Below, piece after piece: positions 22,718-32,023 of a DNA stretch of 64,000 nt. The position numbers and the translations under genes were made by a program. Position 1 is the stretch's first letter. Every line of letters begins with the position of its first letter. The stretch lies in NCBI GenBank assembly GCA_030323305.1, contig CP106741.1, forward strand, positions 2,949,501-3,013,500, written 5' to 3'. The notes under the pieces are model-generated. The model was not told the origin of the DNA and ran no database searches. It worked only from the letters and a program-made list of their open reading frames with translations. This DNA is from Paenibacillus sp. CC-CFT747 (GTDB taxonomy: Bacteria; Bacillota; Bacilli; Paenibacillales; NBRC-103111).

Positions 22718-23053
22718 ATGGGAAAGAAACTAGTTGGTAATGGAATATGGGAGGCATCACGCATGATGCTTCCCGAGCATCGAGAACGTATTATTACTTA
22801 TAGAAGGGATGTGAACATCAAGGAAAAACCAATCCTGGACGAACAGAGAATCATTGAATTAGTGCGGGTGATATCGGAAGCAATATTCACCGATACAAAG
22901 GTCAGCGTCACGGTTTTTGATGAATATGAGAATACTGTACTCATAGGCTGCATTGATAAAATAGACACCCATAATAAGCATATCAAGCTCATACATAATG
23001 ATGATTTTACCTGGATTAATTTGCAGAATATTATCGACATTCATTTAGTTTGA
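22718..23053 (+). CDS. YolD-like protein
   Basis: About 111 residues with the YolD-like pattern: N-terminal GNGIWEASRMMLPEHRE and the beta-rich ISVTVFDEYENTVLIGCIDKI-type core ending in the ITWINLQNIIDI-like strand. YolD proteins usually accompany UvrX-type Y-family polymerases in Bacillales mobile elements and are SOS-induced. Here no polymerase is present. Start is the ATG at 22718; a GTG lies six bases upstream. The LexA box sits directly before it. Confidence 0.75.
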   Translation: MGKKLVGNGIWEASRMMLPEHRERIITYRRDVNIKEKPILDEQRIIELVRVISEAIFTDTKVSVTVFDEYENTVLIGCIDKIDTHNKHIKLIHNDDFTWINLQNIIDIHLV

Positions 23054-23423
23054 CATGATATTTCTGCCGCTCTATTTTGCATGGCAATATTATCTTATGA
23101 GTTACTGGGAAAGGGGATCATATAAGCGATTTTGTAATGGGCCTTTAAACAATGACCTCTGCTTGAGAAGCACCAAGCATTCTCCAGACATGATAAAATT
23201 TTCAAGTACTGTATATTCTTCGTTCATTTAAGTAAGGGAAGCAGCTTGCAAGCATGTTCCTGGGCTATTTTGCGTGCGGTGTTTCCGCTACCCTTTGATT
23301 TTATTTTATGTGGTAATCTCTATAAATCGATTTAACATTTATATAAGATTCTCATAACTCTAGGCTCCTGCATAAGTATAGGTTAAGTGGTCAAAACTGG
23401 TTCCTATATAATGGAGGTGCTTT
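23054..23423. other. no gene seen
   Basis: AT-rich intergenic stretch between the yolD-like and rsfA-like genes with no recognised feature. Confidence 0.5.
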
Positions 23424-23897
23424 ATGGAACGCAAAGATAGTTGGTCAGCAGAGCATGATAATCTGCTGACTGATATCGTATTTAGTTATCTCGAAAATGG
23501 AAGCACGCAGCTGAAAGCTTTTGAAGAAGCAGCTGAGAAACTTGGAAGGACACCAGCGGCCTGTGGCTTTCGATGGAACAGTGCCGTAAGAAAACATCAT
23601 CTCGATGCCCTGTTAGCGTTCAAAGGTGCCAAAAAAGGCAGACACAGGGTAAAACAGGAAGTGGCAATTTCGCACGGTAATTACAAGACGAAAAGTGGCA
23701 AAAAGCCGCTCGCTGAAGTATTCGCGTACATCAAAGAGCTTGAACAAGCGGTAGCCAAGCAGCAGAAAGAGATTGAGCAGCTTCGCAATCAGATCAAGCA
23801 TGATGATGACCGTTACATTGCCAGCGAAGATATTCAAACCTTGACGAGGATCATTACTCACGCGCGGCAGAACGGCTATTTAAATCAAGCGAATTGA
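23424..23897 (+). CDS. RsfA-family prespore-type regulator
   Basis: 157 residues. A Myb-like DNA-binding domain opens the protein (DSWSAEHDNLLTDIV to GFRWNSAVRK), followed by a coiled coil at about 100-130 (AYIKELEQAVAKQQKEIEQL). This is the layout of RsfA, which modulates forespore gene expression in Bacillus. TGGAGGTG lies before the ATG and a perfect terminator follows. Its presence as cargo is unusual and may link the element to sporulation timing, though that is inference. Confidence 0.85.
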   Translation: MERKDSWSAEHDNLLTDIVFSYLENGSTQLKAFEEAAEKLGRTPAACGFRWNSAVRKHHLDALLAFKGAKKGRHRVKQEVAISHGNYKTKSGKKPLAEVFAYIKELEQAVAKQQKEIEQLRNQIKHDDDRYIASEDIQTLTRIITHARQNGYLNQAN

Positions 23898-23900
23898 CAA

Positions 23901-23926
23901 GAAGACCATGCCGCGGCATGGTCTTC
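23901..23926 (+). terminator. rho-independent terminator after rsfA-like gene
   Basis: Perfect 13-base palindrome GAAGACCATGCCG/CGGCATGGTCTTC beginning three bases after the stop codon. Confidence 0.75.
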
Positions 23927-24326
23927 TTCAATAAGAGATATCTCCGAAACAATTCACGTAGACTTGTTAAGTCTACTCGGTTATACCTTCTAAGTATTGT
24001 TGAACGCTCCATTTATGGACTGGGTTACGCATCCTTGCAGGCTTTTTACAGTAAAGCAATCAGTCAGCCCATGACCTTTCTTATATAGATAGTTACCTAT
24101 TGCATTACGAGATGCTTTTAAACCCCCGTTATACATTCCATCCAAATAGCAAATTATTGTCCCATTATCGTTATCCGTAGGTAAATATTTTCATGTTTCC
24201 TTATCCCCTCAATAATAAAGGAGACGGGAGACCGGAGACTAAGATAATATAGGACCGGATGTTTAAAATCTATAAAGCTGTCAATGCTATTCATTATAGT
24301 TAATCTTTTTAAATAGGAGGAGCCAG
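23927..24326. other. no gene seen
   Basis: About 400 bases without a credible gene. A plus-strand open stretch at 23894-24088 is largely the terminator read through and has no family match. Confidence 0.45.
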
Positions 24327-24686
24327 ATGGATTACGTTAATAATCAGAGGAACGAGACACCTCAGTTTAAAAAACTAACACTTCATATTGATAAGCTTGA
24401 TGTTTATATTATGAATGCAATGATGAAAGCAGAGCGGCCATTAGTGGTTCTTATTGAAGATAATCTTACGAATAATATTGTTGGCCACGAATCTTTATGG
24501 ACTCCTATTTTTGGTGTAAATGATTTAAAAGCAATCATTGAGAAGTTTACACCGGCTCAAGTTTCGGTGATACAAAACCCATACACAAGTTTCAACCGTG
24601 CAAAGTTGGAGAAGCTTTGCCAAGAGTACAGTGTTTCAATATCATTCAAACCTTGTCGTGTTCGGAAAACACACTTTTTAGCTTGA
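24327..24686 (+). CDS. hypothetical protein, 119 aa
   Basis: Intact frame with TAGGAGGAGC seven bases before the ATG. Cytoplasmic, mixed alpha/beta, with a basic Cys-containing tail (FKPCRVRKTHFLA). The middle part (IQNPYTSFNRAKLEKLCQEY) resembles Rossmann-like or nucleotidyl-fold sequence only in a general way. No family recognised. Confidence 0.6.
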   Translation: MDYVNNQRNETPQFKKLTLHIDKLDVYIMNAMMKAERPLVVLIEDNLTNNIVGHESLWTPIFGVNDLKAIIEKFTPAQVSVIQNPYTSFNRAKLEKLCQEYSVSISFKPCRVRKTHFLA

Positions 24687-24780
24687 ATGACAGAACAAAT
24701 GGAAGAAAAGAATCTCAAGAGTTGTAAATTAATGAAATATCTAGTATATTAAATTCAATCTAGTATGCAAACCGTGGCGG

Positions 24781-24825
24781 AAGGACCGAACGGATAAGGG
24801 GTTACCCCTTATTTGTCCGGTCCTT
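24781..24825 (+). terminator. strong rho-independent terminator
   Basis: AAGGACCG and CGGATAAGGGG pair with CCCCTTAT and GTCCGGTCCTT, one of the longest stems in the element, followed by TCTTT. Confidence 0.8.
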
Positions 24826-24864
24826 CTTTACGTTACAAAAATAAATGAAGGAGGAGATAGTGGA

Positions 24865-25374
24865 ATGGATATTATTATGGATTTTAGAGGGACTCAAAAA
24901 GAGGTATGGGCCGCTTCAATGGATTATTTGCACAAAGAGCCAATCTTATGGGAGGCCGGAGAGAACTGGTCGGAAAAAATTCTCACTCCTATCAGCTCAG
25001 GAAGTGAGTGTTGGATTCATCTTTTTCATAGTGGATCAGCAGCATATACCCTGATTGCGATCTCCAACAAGGTTACAAGTATTTCCATAGGCGTTTTTCT
25101 AAAAGGAGGAGATTGGGACGTTACTTGCATCATGGAAGAAGCAAGCAGAATAGTAACACTGTTATTCCAAAATGAAACCTTTCGAAGGCGAAGGTCGATT
25201 CTTTTGAAATTAGGAGCAGTAACCCATAAAATGCTGAGCATGCTAGACCAATGTACAATTAATGAAAATAAATTTGAGAATGCAAGGTTTAGAATGGGGG
25301 AGGATCTGTATCAGCCTCTCCTGGATGTTGATTGGATCGAGGATATAATGGACGGAGGGACCTATGTACGATGA
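24865..25374 (+). CDS. hypothetical protein, 169 aa
   Basis: Intact frame with GAAGGAGGAG before the ATG. Soluble, with WSEKILTPISSGSECWIHLF and an Arg-rich patch FRRRRSILLKL. No family recognised. The last 60 bases, coding for the acidic C-terminus VDWIEDIMDGGTYVR, recur at 31823-31885, so a second copy once existed or the two places recombined. Confidence 0.6.
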   Translation: MDIIMDFRGTQKEVWAASMDYLHKEPILWEAGENWSEKILTPISSGSECWIHLFHSGSAAYTLIAISNKVTSISIGVFLKGGDWDVTCIMEEASRIVTLLFQNETFRRRRSILLKLGAVTHKMLSMLDQCTINENKFENARFRMGEDLYQPLLDVDWIEDIMDGGTYVR

Positions 25375-25629
25375 AAATATAATTTATTTGCCATCACCCC
25401 AATGCTAACTGGCTGCTGAGCTTCATTAGATTGCTTCAATGAGGCTTCTACACCTGCCCGACAAATCGTAACTCTAATAATTTATAAAGGTGTAATTAGG
25501 ATGAGCAATTGGAGGGGAAATCATGAGTTGACCAAGGAGTAATCATCAGTCTTATATACTTATCGACAAATAAAGAGTAAATACTTATAAGAGAATTATT
25601 ATCATAGAACTTAGACAGTGCAAATAATT

Positions 25630-25985
25630 ATAAATAAAGAGCGTCAACAATGCCATCGATGTGCACCTAATATAGTAAAAGAGGTTAAATCAAGCAGTCA
25701 CAGAAAAATACACAACGAGGAAGGAGGTTCCAATCTTTTTGTCGAATTTAAGGTATAAACCTCTTTAGTGCTATCTACCTATCCTTGCCGGAAAGGAGTG
25801 GGACTGCCGCTGTATTACGCACATCGAACCGAGGATACCAATATGGACAATTAGCAGTTATTATTCGATCATCTGGAAGGGGTTGCGATACGAACTGCTG
25901 TGCATGCCGATGCGTTCGGTGCAGGGGAATAAAGCTATCTGGCGGGCAAACTCCACGACTTCGGTAAGTTCTTACCCTCATTCCA
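25630..25985 (+). repeat. direct repeat, copy A (cas3 leader and 5' end)
   Basis: About 355 bases closely similar to 36966-37322 in the same orientation. Both begin at TAAAGAGCGTCAACA, contain CAGTCAC and CACAACGAGGAAGGA, and run into the start of a cas3 gene. Copy A is the more decayed. Confidence 0.75.
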
Positions 25986-26013
25986 GCGGCGGCTGCAAGG
26001 TTCACCGCTTCCG
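25800..26013 (+). pseudogene. cas3: cas3 5' remnant, fused to CRISPR repeat
   Basis: Reads YYAHRTEDTNMDN, a stop, then QLLFDHLEGVAIRTAVHADAF, a stop, then SYLAGKLHDFGKFLPSFQRRLQGSP. This is the Cas3 HD nuclease start (His of DHLEG, then HD of LHDFGKF), as in type I-C systems. Two stops kill it. At 26014 coding sequence changes abruptly into the 3' half of a CRISPR repeat, so the rest of the cas operon was deleted. Confidence 0.7.
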
Positions 26014-26079
26014 GCGTGGATTGAAACATGCTTTCATTGGAGCCGGTAGGGAATGCCAACGTCGCTCCCCGAGCGGGAG
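26014..26079 (+). CRISPR. type I-C-like array remnant: partial repeat, 33-nt spacer, partial repeat
   Basis: GCGTGGATTGAAAC at 26014-26027 matches the 3' end of I-C repeats. A 33-base spacer-sized segment follows (26028-26060), then GTCGCTCCCCGAGCGGGAG at 26061-26079, matching the 5' part of the same repeat. The second repeat breaks off and no further units follow. The same repeat family is complete at 28039-28070. Confidence 0.7.
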
Positions 26080-26212
26080 TTTATAACTGTTTACTTGACG
26101 GGGTAACGATCACTGCTGTCTTCCTCCTTGTGATCTCGATATTCCAAAAAAGAGCACATCCTTCTTTAGACGGTGTGCTCGTTGTTAAATATTGTATTAG
26201 ATATAAAAAGCC

Positions 26213-26455
26213 TCATTTTGGCTCAGTTTGTTTTTTTAGTAATCTGCTGATAATGAGAGAAACTAAGATTAGATTCAATCCAAGCAATAATAGGTACCAA
26301 TTCTCTTGAGTTTTAAGTAATATTACAATCATACCTGTTATTATAAGTAAACCGATATTTTCCTTGTTGAACTTTTGGAACTTATACTTCCATAATCTAA
26401 AAATAACCATTCCTACAATTAAAAAATAAAGGAATAATCCAACTATTAATATCAC
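26213..26455 (-). CDS. small membrane protein, about 80 aa
   Basis: Three hydrophobic helices separated by short basic loops (RLWKYKFQKFNKEN between helices 1 and 2). The GTG at 26455 is chosen because GGAGGTGA lies five bases upstream; upstream Met codons fall inside that ribosome site. Just downstream of the secreted-protein gene, on the same strand. The arrangement is compatible with an immunity protein, but nothing in the sequence proves this. Confidence 0.55.
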   Translation of the reverse strand: MILIVGLFLYFLIVGMVIFRLWKYKFQKFNKENIGLLIITGMIVILLKTQENWYLLLLGLNLILVSLIISRLLKKQTEPK

Positions 26456-26583
26456 CAAGTTCACCTCCATAATAAAGGACATAATATAATATTATATTAT
26501 GTCCTTTAAATAATTCTAGAGATTTTTAAAAGTGAGATACATATCCATAAGCATCGGCAATATCATCTTCGCAACTATTAAAG

Positions 26584-27335
26584 TCACTTACTACTTGTGC
26601 TGCTAGAATCGCAGCAAGCTCCACCGGCAGCAATTAGACCAAGTATTGTCTCCCATGTAACAACAAGAATACCTACACTAAGCAATAAGGCATTATGATT
26701 AAAATAAAAATCATCGTAATCATTCTCAAATGCGTCAATTGCAGACTTAGCTGAATTAAATAAAGGGTGTGTAGGTGAGATGGTTCTTTGGATATTGGAA
26801 CCGGCTGCTATCATATAATCATATTCATCTGTACCGGAGTAATCAACATCACTATAAGTTGCAAAGGTAAAGCTTGAATAATCACTTGTGCTGTAATAGT
26901 GACTATATTGGGGTACTCCCCTGTAGCATTACTGATTGTCATAAGCCCCTGTTCATTTGCATTATGACCTACATCAAGTAATTCGCCGTTGAGATAAAGT
27001 TTTTTATCACTTGTAATTCTATAATTTTTTGTTTGTGAATTGTCAGCAAATCTATTTTGATACTCTGGAATACTTTTAAAACTAGGTGCTAATTCATAGT
27101 CATTATTCTCAGTAACCGTAAACAATGTATCAGAACCTTTTTTTGATATAGTTATAGTGGTATCTTGTGTCAATTTCCCAAGATTTTCCCCATTTGAAAT
27201 TAAAGATTTTTCATTGTGAATTGTTTTGGTTTGTTGCTGTGACTGTGAGTTATTTGATGCAGCAAAACTTGTACTTGTTACTCCAAACACCATAGTAGAA
27301 GCTAAAATAGACGCAATCCATTTTTTCTTATTCAT
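26584..27335 (-). CDS. secreted protein with C-terminal hydrophobic segment (frameshifted as read)
   Basis: Begins with a clear signal peptide (MNKKKWIASILASTMVFG, cleavage after SFAA). A Ser/Thr/Asn-rich region of about 120 residues follows. The frame breaks near 26905; the joined sequence passes through TSDYSSFTFATYSDVDYSG and ends with ALLLSVGILVVTWETILGL, then AAGGACCDSSSTSSK. Total about 250 residues. The helix and Cys pair near the end suggest a membrane-active or bacteriocin-like peptide released from a precursor, which is inference. AAAGGAGAT lies before the ATG. Confidence 0.5.
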
Positions 27336-28038
27336 AACAATATCTCCTTTAATAATTTATTATGGCCAGCATAAATCCACGGATAGGTTTGTCTTGATTC
27401 GTAAAGTCACATCATTTTTTCCGGAGACGAAGTACGTCCCAGGCTTCGATTCTCAGAAAGCATTGTAGCAATAAGGTGACCTCTCTTAATACAAGGTGTC
27501 CAAAGAATAGTTAACGTATTTAAATTAATAAAGGGTTTTAAGTAACAAATTAATCAATATAATCTATGTATCAAATTGTCAATAAGTTATCATATCTTGA
27601 TTAAAAAGATACATAGTTTCCGTAACTAAAACTAATGCTTAAATTGTCTAGGATGAACTCAGGAAATCAAGAATTTAGTTTTATCAACCTCCTTATTAAC
27701 TATTCCTTTTAGCGAACTTGATATTATGCCCATAAAAAAGTATTGATTACATATTAACCATTTTATGGTGGTCACAGGAAATAATTGTAACAATATAATT
27801 TATTAAGTGACAGGGTATTATGACCTGATTGAAAATAGACCATGGGACTTATTGATTTTTTTAGATGTTCGCTTTTTACTATCCAAGAATTGGTCGGGGA
27901 TGCTATCTTATAGATAGATGAAGGAGCGAAGGTCCTTTCTGCCTATGTGCCAAAGTCCTATCCCTCATGGATCTGAAGGCTTCCAAAAACCTTCCCAATG
28001 AACATGGCCGAGGATTGGAAGCGGGGGTGAGCAATTCG
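27336..28038. other. no gene seen
   Basis: About 700 bases, very AT-rich in the first 500. The last 140 bases are GC-richer and end at a CRISPR repeat; they may be old array or cas flank but no protein was recognised. Confidence 0.45.
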
Positions 28039-28070
28039 GTCGCTCCCCATGTGGGAGCGTGAATTGAAAT
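28039..28070 (+). CRISPR. orphan 32-nt CRISPR repeat, type I-C-like
   Basis: Complete repeat unit starting GTCGCTCCCCATGTGGGAGC and ending GTGAATTGAAAT. It holds the internal palindrome GCTCCCCATGTGGGAGC, as in I-C repeats. No second repeat occurs at spacer distance on either side. It is a relic about 2 kb from the cas3-linked array fragment. Confidence 0.75.
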
Positions 28071-28327
28071 AACGAGCCGGAGCAGTAGGCGACGTAAGGA
28101 TTATCTTCCTCCAAATCTGATATTCATATCGGAAGCTCCATCTATAAATAGTGATGCATCTGTATAATAAAGGTAATTCATACATAAAAGAAGAATTGTT
28201 TTTTAAGCAATAAGAAATCAGTAGGACAATAAAGGGGCCTCTGTAAAAAGTAGCTCAGGGATTTTGTTAATGGATTAATTAGAACTCGAGATACACATTC
28301 CAGTCTGCAAAATAGGAGACGAAATGA

Positions 28328-29056
28328 TTGAAAGCTAACTCGCCTACGCCAAGAGATTTCGGAGAATTCGTGTATTGCGGTCTAAAATGGCTTTTGGATA
28401 AGAAATATGATCGCAAGTCAAGTCAAGTACCTTTTAACGAAAGAGCCTTCAATCGAATTGTCGGTAAAAACAATGAGCACCGCTGCATTGACTGGGTGCT
28501 AAATCATTTCAAAAGGGACAAAACCCTAATAATTTTTGATGGAACTAAACATGGAGATCAGCGCCTCCTTCCCATATATGTCAATAAAATTGGCATCACT
28601 ATGAATGGCAAGCCGGATCTGATTTTGGACTTAAACGGTCGGATTTACTTGTTCGAATTCAAATTGGTTGAAGAAATGCGCTACCTAGACTTGTCCGAAT
28701 TTAAGTCCAATCACGCACAAATTTGGTGTTATAAGTTCCTGAAAGATTTCAATATCGACGACTATTACCTTTTGCGTTATTTCCGGGATCCAAATGAAAA
28801 ACATACGACGTCCTATCGTCATTACGGGAGACCTTACCGGTTAACGCAGCTGACACCATTGGATTTGAACGATGAAAAATATCTGGGTCTATTTTCGCAA
28901 TATATTCAAGTAATGAACTCGTTAGCAAATCGAGATGGATTGATAATCCAACGTCTAATCTTAGATCACTCACCTAAAAACAAACTTGACGAGATCCCTA
29001 AATGCACAAATTGTATCTACAATAAAAAATTCTTGGTATGTCCGGCACATCACTAA
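28328..29056 (+). CDS. Cas4/RecB-like PD-(D/E)XK nuclease
   Basis: 242 residues, intact. Nuclease core ITMNGKPDLILDLNGRIYLFEFK gives the Asp, Glu and Lys of PD-(D/E)XK. One Cys near the N-terminus (FVYCGLKWLL) and three near the C-terminus (CTNCIYNKKFLVC) match the iron-sulfur pattern of Cas4 and AddB-like nucleases. Start is TTG at 28328 behind AGGAG. It lies 258 bases after the orphan CRISPR repeat. It is larger than typical Cas4 and is not inside an intact cas operon, so it may be either a relic neighbour or an independent defence nuclease. Confidence 0.65.
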   Translation: MKANSPTPRDFGEFVYCGLKWLLDKKYDRKSSQVPFNERAFNRIVGKNNEHRCIDWVLNHFKRDKTLIIFDGTKHGDQRLLPIYVNKIGITMNGKPDLILDLNGRIYLFEFKLVEEMRYLDLSEFKSNHAQIWCYKFLKDFNIDDYYLLRYFRDPNEKHTTSYRHYGRPYRLTQLTPLDLNDEKYLGLFSQYIQVMNSLANRDGLIIQRLILDHSPKNKLDEIPKCTNCIYNKKFLVCPAHH

Positions 29057-29286
29057 TATAAAGCCGCAGGGAATCCCTGCGGCACGAGTATTGACTAACA
29101 AAAACCATATCTTATTCTAATCCTCCATTTTCGATATTTAAAATTTTGATTCGATATGCTATTTCGAATCCTTTTTCATTCTTTTGAGGATGTCAGGTAC
29201 GATGTGGATCTGAGCAGGTTTTGAGTGTAGCTGCGCCGAAAATGTTTGTGTGAGGTTTTAAACTTGAGTAGGGGCGTGTATCTCAT

Positions 29287-29769
29287 TTGGAAACAGAAAC
29301 GGCTTGGATCGCAGTTGTGGGAACTCTTGGAGGGGCTGCACTAACAACGCTTAGTACTTTGCTTACAAGCTATCTGAAGACAAGGAATGATAATGCTAAG
29401 GATATTAAAACAAGAACATTTGCTCTTGAGGATGAAAAACGAAAACAGGAATTGGAAAGACGAGAAAAAGAATTTGGGGTATACAATGAGGTATTGCGAC
29501 TAGATGGCATATTTGAATTTACTCAAGTAGAAGATACTGGCCTAAGTCAATTTAGATTAGATAAATACAAAGAAAAAGTCAGCCCTTTATTGTATAAAAA
29601 TTTACATCTTCTTGATCCCAATATTATCAGAATCGTTCGTGAGTTAGATGATTATTCCGATGCTTCTGTCAAATATAACACAATAGAAGAATGGCTAGAT
29701 GACATGTCTGGAGTTTATAAAAGCCTTATTCGGGAAATTGAAAATCAATATGCTCAAATATTCCGATAG
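29287..29769 (+). CDS. hypothetical membrane-anchored coiled-coil protein, 160 aa
   Basis: An N-terminal hydrophobic helix (AWIAVVGTLGGAALTTLSTL) is followed by a charged coiled coil (EDEKRKQELERREKEFG) and a helical domain. TTG start at 29287 with AGTAGGGG upstream at wide spacing. The layout, short helix plus coiled coil plus helical domain, recurs in small phage-defence effectors, but no family could be named. Confidence 0.5.
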   Translation: METETAWIAVVGTLGGAALTTLSTLLTSYLKTRNDNAKDIKTRTFALEDEKRKQELERREKEFGVYNEVLRLDGIFEFTQVEDTGLSQFRLDKYKEKVSPLLYKNLHLLDPNIIRIVRELDDYSDASVKYNTIEEWLDDMSGVYKSLIREIENQYAQIFR

Positions 29770-29813
29770 CCTTAAATAACAAACTTGATATCAAGGAAAA
29801 GAAGGTGAAATTC

Positions 29814-29921
29814 ATGAAGTATTTTTGTACAAACATATCCATGCGGCGGGATTATTTCCACTGTATTTTTCCTCAAATAAAACTAACCAATTCAGCTCGT
29901 CTGCCACTAAGCACTTCCTAG
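29814..29921 (+). CDS. possible 35-aa ORF
   Basis: GAAGGTGAAATTC precedes an ATG and a 35-residue frame with two Cys residues. Too short and unsupported to assign; may be a gene remnant. Confidence 0.15.
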   Translation: MKYFCTNISMRRDYFHCIFPQIKLTNSARLPLSTS

Positions 29922-30011
29922 CCAATTAATTACAAATTATACGCTTAGCTTTGCGGAGTGGTATAATTCACCATGTTGTTAATCATTAAACAAACGAAAG
30001 GAACATATTCT

Positions 30012-31048
30012 TTGCCAAAATGTATGTATTGTTTTCAAGAAAAAGAGGGTCTAACAAGGGAACATGTTATTCCAAACGGTCTTCTAGAGCTGTATCCCGA
30101 ACAGGACGTTTCATTTAATACAACTACAGATAAAAGCCTCGTATATAAAGATAATAAAGGACACACCATCAAAGACGTTTGTGATAATTGTAATAATAAA
30201 CTGCTTTCGCCTTTAGATGCTTACGGAAAAAAACTCATAAGCGACTATTTTATTTCAAAGTACGTCGGGGATCCGGAGTTGAAAATCGCGTATGATTACC
30301 ATATGCTGCATCGCTGGTTACTGAAAATTACGTATAATGTCTGTCGTTCTTCTGGCATTGGCAGTGAATGGTATCATAATGTACTCAGCTATATATTGCA
30401 TAATGATCATCACAGATACCACCCGTATCCATATTTGCTGGCGTACATGTTGATATGACCGCATTCGGTGAAGATAAAGCGTTATTACTTAGCCCCATAG
30501 GCCCATATTTGCCATTGTACGTCTATTATTCACCTAGAATATTGGTGAATGGAGTAGCATTTGATATGAGACGAAAGATTCCAGTTGAGAAAGATCTTAT
30601 GAAGATCCGAAGGGCAGAGCTCGTTTTTACAATACGTTTTGGTTCTGCAATGTTCTTGGTCTTTTTATGGGAAAAGACTGTTTTTCCCGCATATGTAGAT
30701 AAGTTTGTTGGCGAGTTCAAAGAAAAATATCCTTATACATTATTAAAGCCTGAGCAAACGGAAGTTGTTTTACGACGCGTAACGGACAGCTTGAATTGTT
30801 TCCAGCCTGGAATTATACAGACCAAGAATGCAATGATGGAGGCAGATGAAGGAATACGCCAAGTCTTGGGTGGAAGAACTGTTATGGAAACGCAAGCTGA
30901 GTGGGATAAGAACTGGTCAGAAGAAAAACAAAGGGAGGGTAGATTGCTGATTGATAACGCGTATTTTAAGGGTAATAAAAGAATTCAGAAGGAATATGAA
31001 GAGTACTTTTCTAAAAAAATCGCAAGGATTGATATCCATGCAGGGTAA
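30012..31048 (+). CDS. HNH endonuclease-like protein, split into two frames
   Basis: The first part has CMYCFQEKEGLTREHVIPNGL and DVCDNCNN, an HNH-type zinc nuclease start. TTG 30012 fits AAAGGAAC better than the upstream ATG at 29973. The frame stops at 30458 and the next frame begins at 30455 with an ATGA overlap. The second part is 197 residues, mixed alpha/beta, ending in a basic helix. The overlap would allow two coupled genes, but the first part ends abruptly in ...YLLAYMLI, so one protein of about 345 residues with a frameshift is more likely. Confidence 0.55.
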
Positions 31049-31162
31049 CTTTATTATGGGAGAATTCCTGAATGGTTAACGTTTTGATCTGACACTTTTG
31101 ATACTACGTACGAGGCCCTCCCGAACGGGTGCTTTTATTGGTATGAGGAAGGGAGAAGCGTT

Positions 31163-31360
31163 ATGAGAAATCAGGTTGTGAAGGCAGGAGAGTCAATCGA
31201 AGTGTAACTGAAGGAAGGGACGTATGATTGGGGAACGTTCTTTGCATTTGACTTTGAGGGAGAGGAGGGCTTTCTCCTAAATGAATGCCCACCAGTCGTG
31301 CTCGACGATACGGTGAGGGAGGAGATTCGGTACGTGCCGATCGACGGGAGAATTGAGTAG
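31163..31360 (+). pseudogene. small protein with in-frame stop
   Basis: GGAAGGGAG precedes the ATG. After 14 residues an in-frame TAA (31205) interrupts; the same frame then continues for 50 codons (KEGTYDWGTFFAFDF and onward) to the TAG at 31358. A strong terminator follows. Either a point-mutated small gene or a start further downstream. Confidence 0.4.
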
Positions 31361-31364
31361 AAGT

Positions 31365-31412
31365 AACTCTGCTTACGTCCGTGTTGCAGACGTAGAGCAG
31401 AGTTGAGTTTTT
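31365..31412 (+). terminator. rho-independent terminator
   Basis: AACTCTGCTTACGTC pairs with GACGTAGAGCAGAGTT with one mismatch, followed by GAGTTTTTA. It also covers the stop of the minus-strand gene, so it may work in both directions. Confidence 0.7.
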
Positions 31413-31806
31413 ATACTTGTTCTAGGATGCTGATTGGAGATCTCATTAGGCCGTCCTTTAAGGATAGCGGGTCAATACCTGCATCACGATATGCTTGCAT
31501 TGCTTTTACACGCCAGGCTTCATTTCCGGCGCCGGTGAAGTCAAGTGGTAATGTCCTGATCTTTGGGATCGCTTCATGAGCCCACATCACGAAATCCTGC
31601 TGGTTCCAGTTAGTTACGTCCCTGGCGAGCGTAACAGCGGCCTTCTCTACAGTCATCGAAGGTGAAATTATGACACGAACGTACTCAGTACTTTCAGACA
31701 ACCCAGATACCTTTCTCCCAATCCAAGTCGGGTGATCATTTGCCTGTCTAATTTTATATGCTGGAATAGGATTCGTTCCATTCGTCTCTGTATAGTCCTC
31801 GGCCAC
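31411..31806 (-). CDS. hypothetical protein, likely 5'-truncated
   Basis: 131 residues in an open frame beginning at GTG without a ribosome site. Contains TPLDFTGAGNEAWRVKAMQAYRDAGIDP-like helical sequence, but no family was recognised. About 15 bases beyond its start lies a copied piece of the 24865-25374 gene, so its original N-terminus was probably replaced by recombination. Confidence 0.4.
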   Translation of the reverse strand: MAEDYTETNGTNPIPAYKIRQANDHPTWIGRKVSGLSESTEYVRVIISPSMTVEKAAVTLARDVTNWNQQDFVMWAHEAIPKIRTLPLDFTGAGNEAWRVKAMQAYRDAGIDPLSLKDGLMRSPISILEQV

Positions 31807-31822
31807 AAGACAAAAATCGTTT

Positions 31823-31885
31823 TCTGGATGTTGATTGGATCGAGGATATAATGGACGGAAGGACCGATGTGCGATGAAAATACAT
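31823..31885 (+). repeat. copy of the 3' end of the 24865-25374 gene
   Basis: CTGGATGTTGATTGGATCGA and the following bases to about 31885 repeat the last 50-60 bases of the hypothetical gene at 24865-25374 with a few changes. Only the 3' tip is present. Confidence 0.75.
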
Positions 31886-31989
31886 AATGTATTTGTTAAG
31901 TATAAGATTATTTAATAACCTGCTCTCTGCCGGGAGGTTATATCGTTGTACGAAAAAACATTGAGATTTAACATAGCCTTGTCCATCAC

Positions 31990-32012
31990 AAAAAGACGCC
32001 CTGAAGGGCGCC
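31990..32012 (-). terminator. terminator of the SH3-like secreted protein gene
   Basis: Read on the minus strand, GGCGCCCTTCAGGGCGTC forms a tight hairpin followed by TTTTTG. Confidence 0.7.
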
Positions 32013-32023
32013 GAATCGATTCG

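Noticed and set aside
26811..27335. Separate 174-aa secreted protein without C-terminal part
   Set aside because: The sequence beyond its stop continues smoothly in another frame, so a single frameshifted gene is more likely.
28328..29056. True Cas4 of the vanished I-C operon
   Set aside because: It is longer than typical I-C Cas4, lies outside the cas3-array scar, and has its own start and ribosome site. Only a Cas4-like call is justified.
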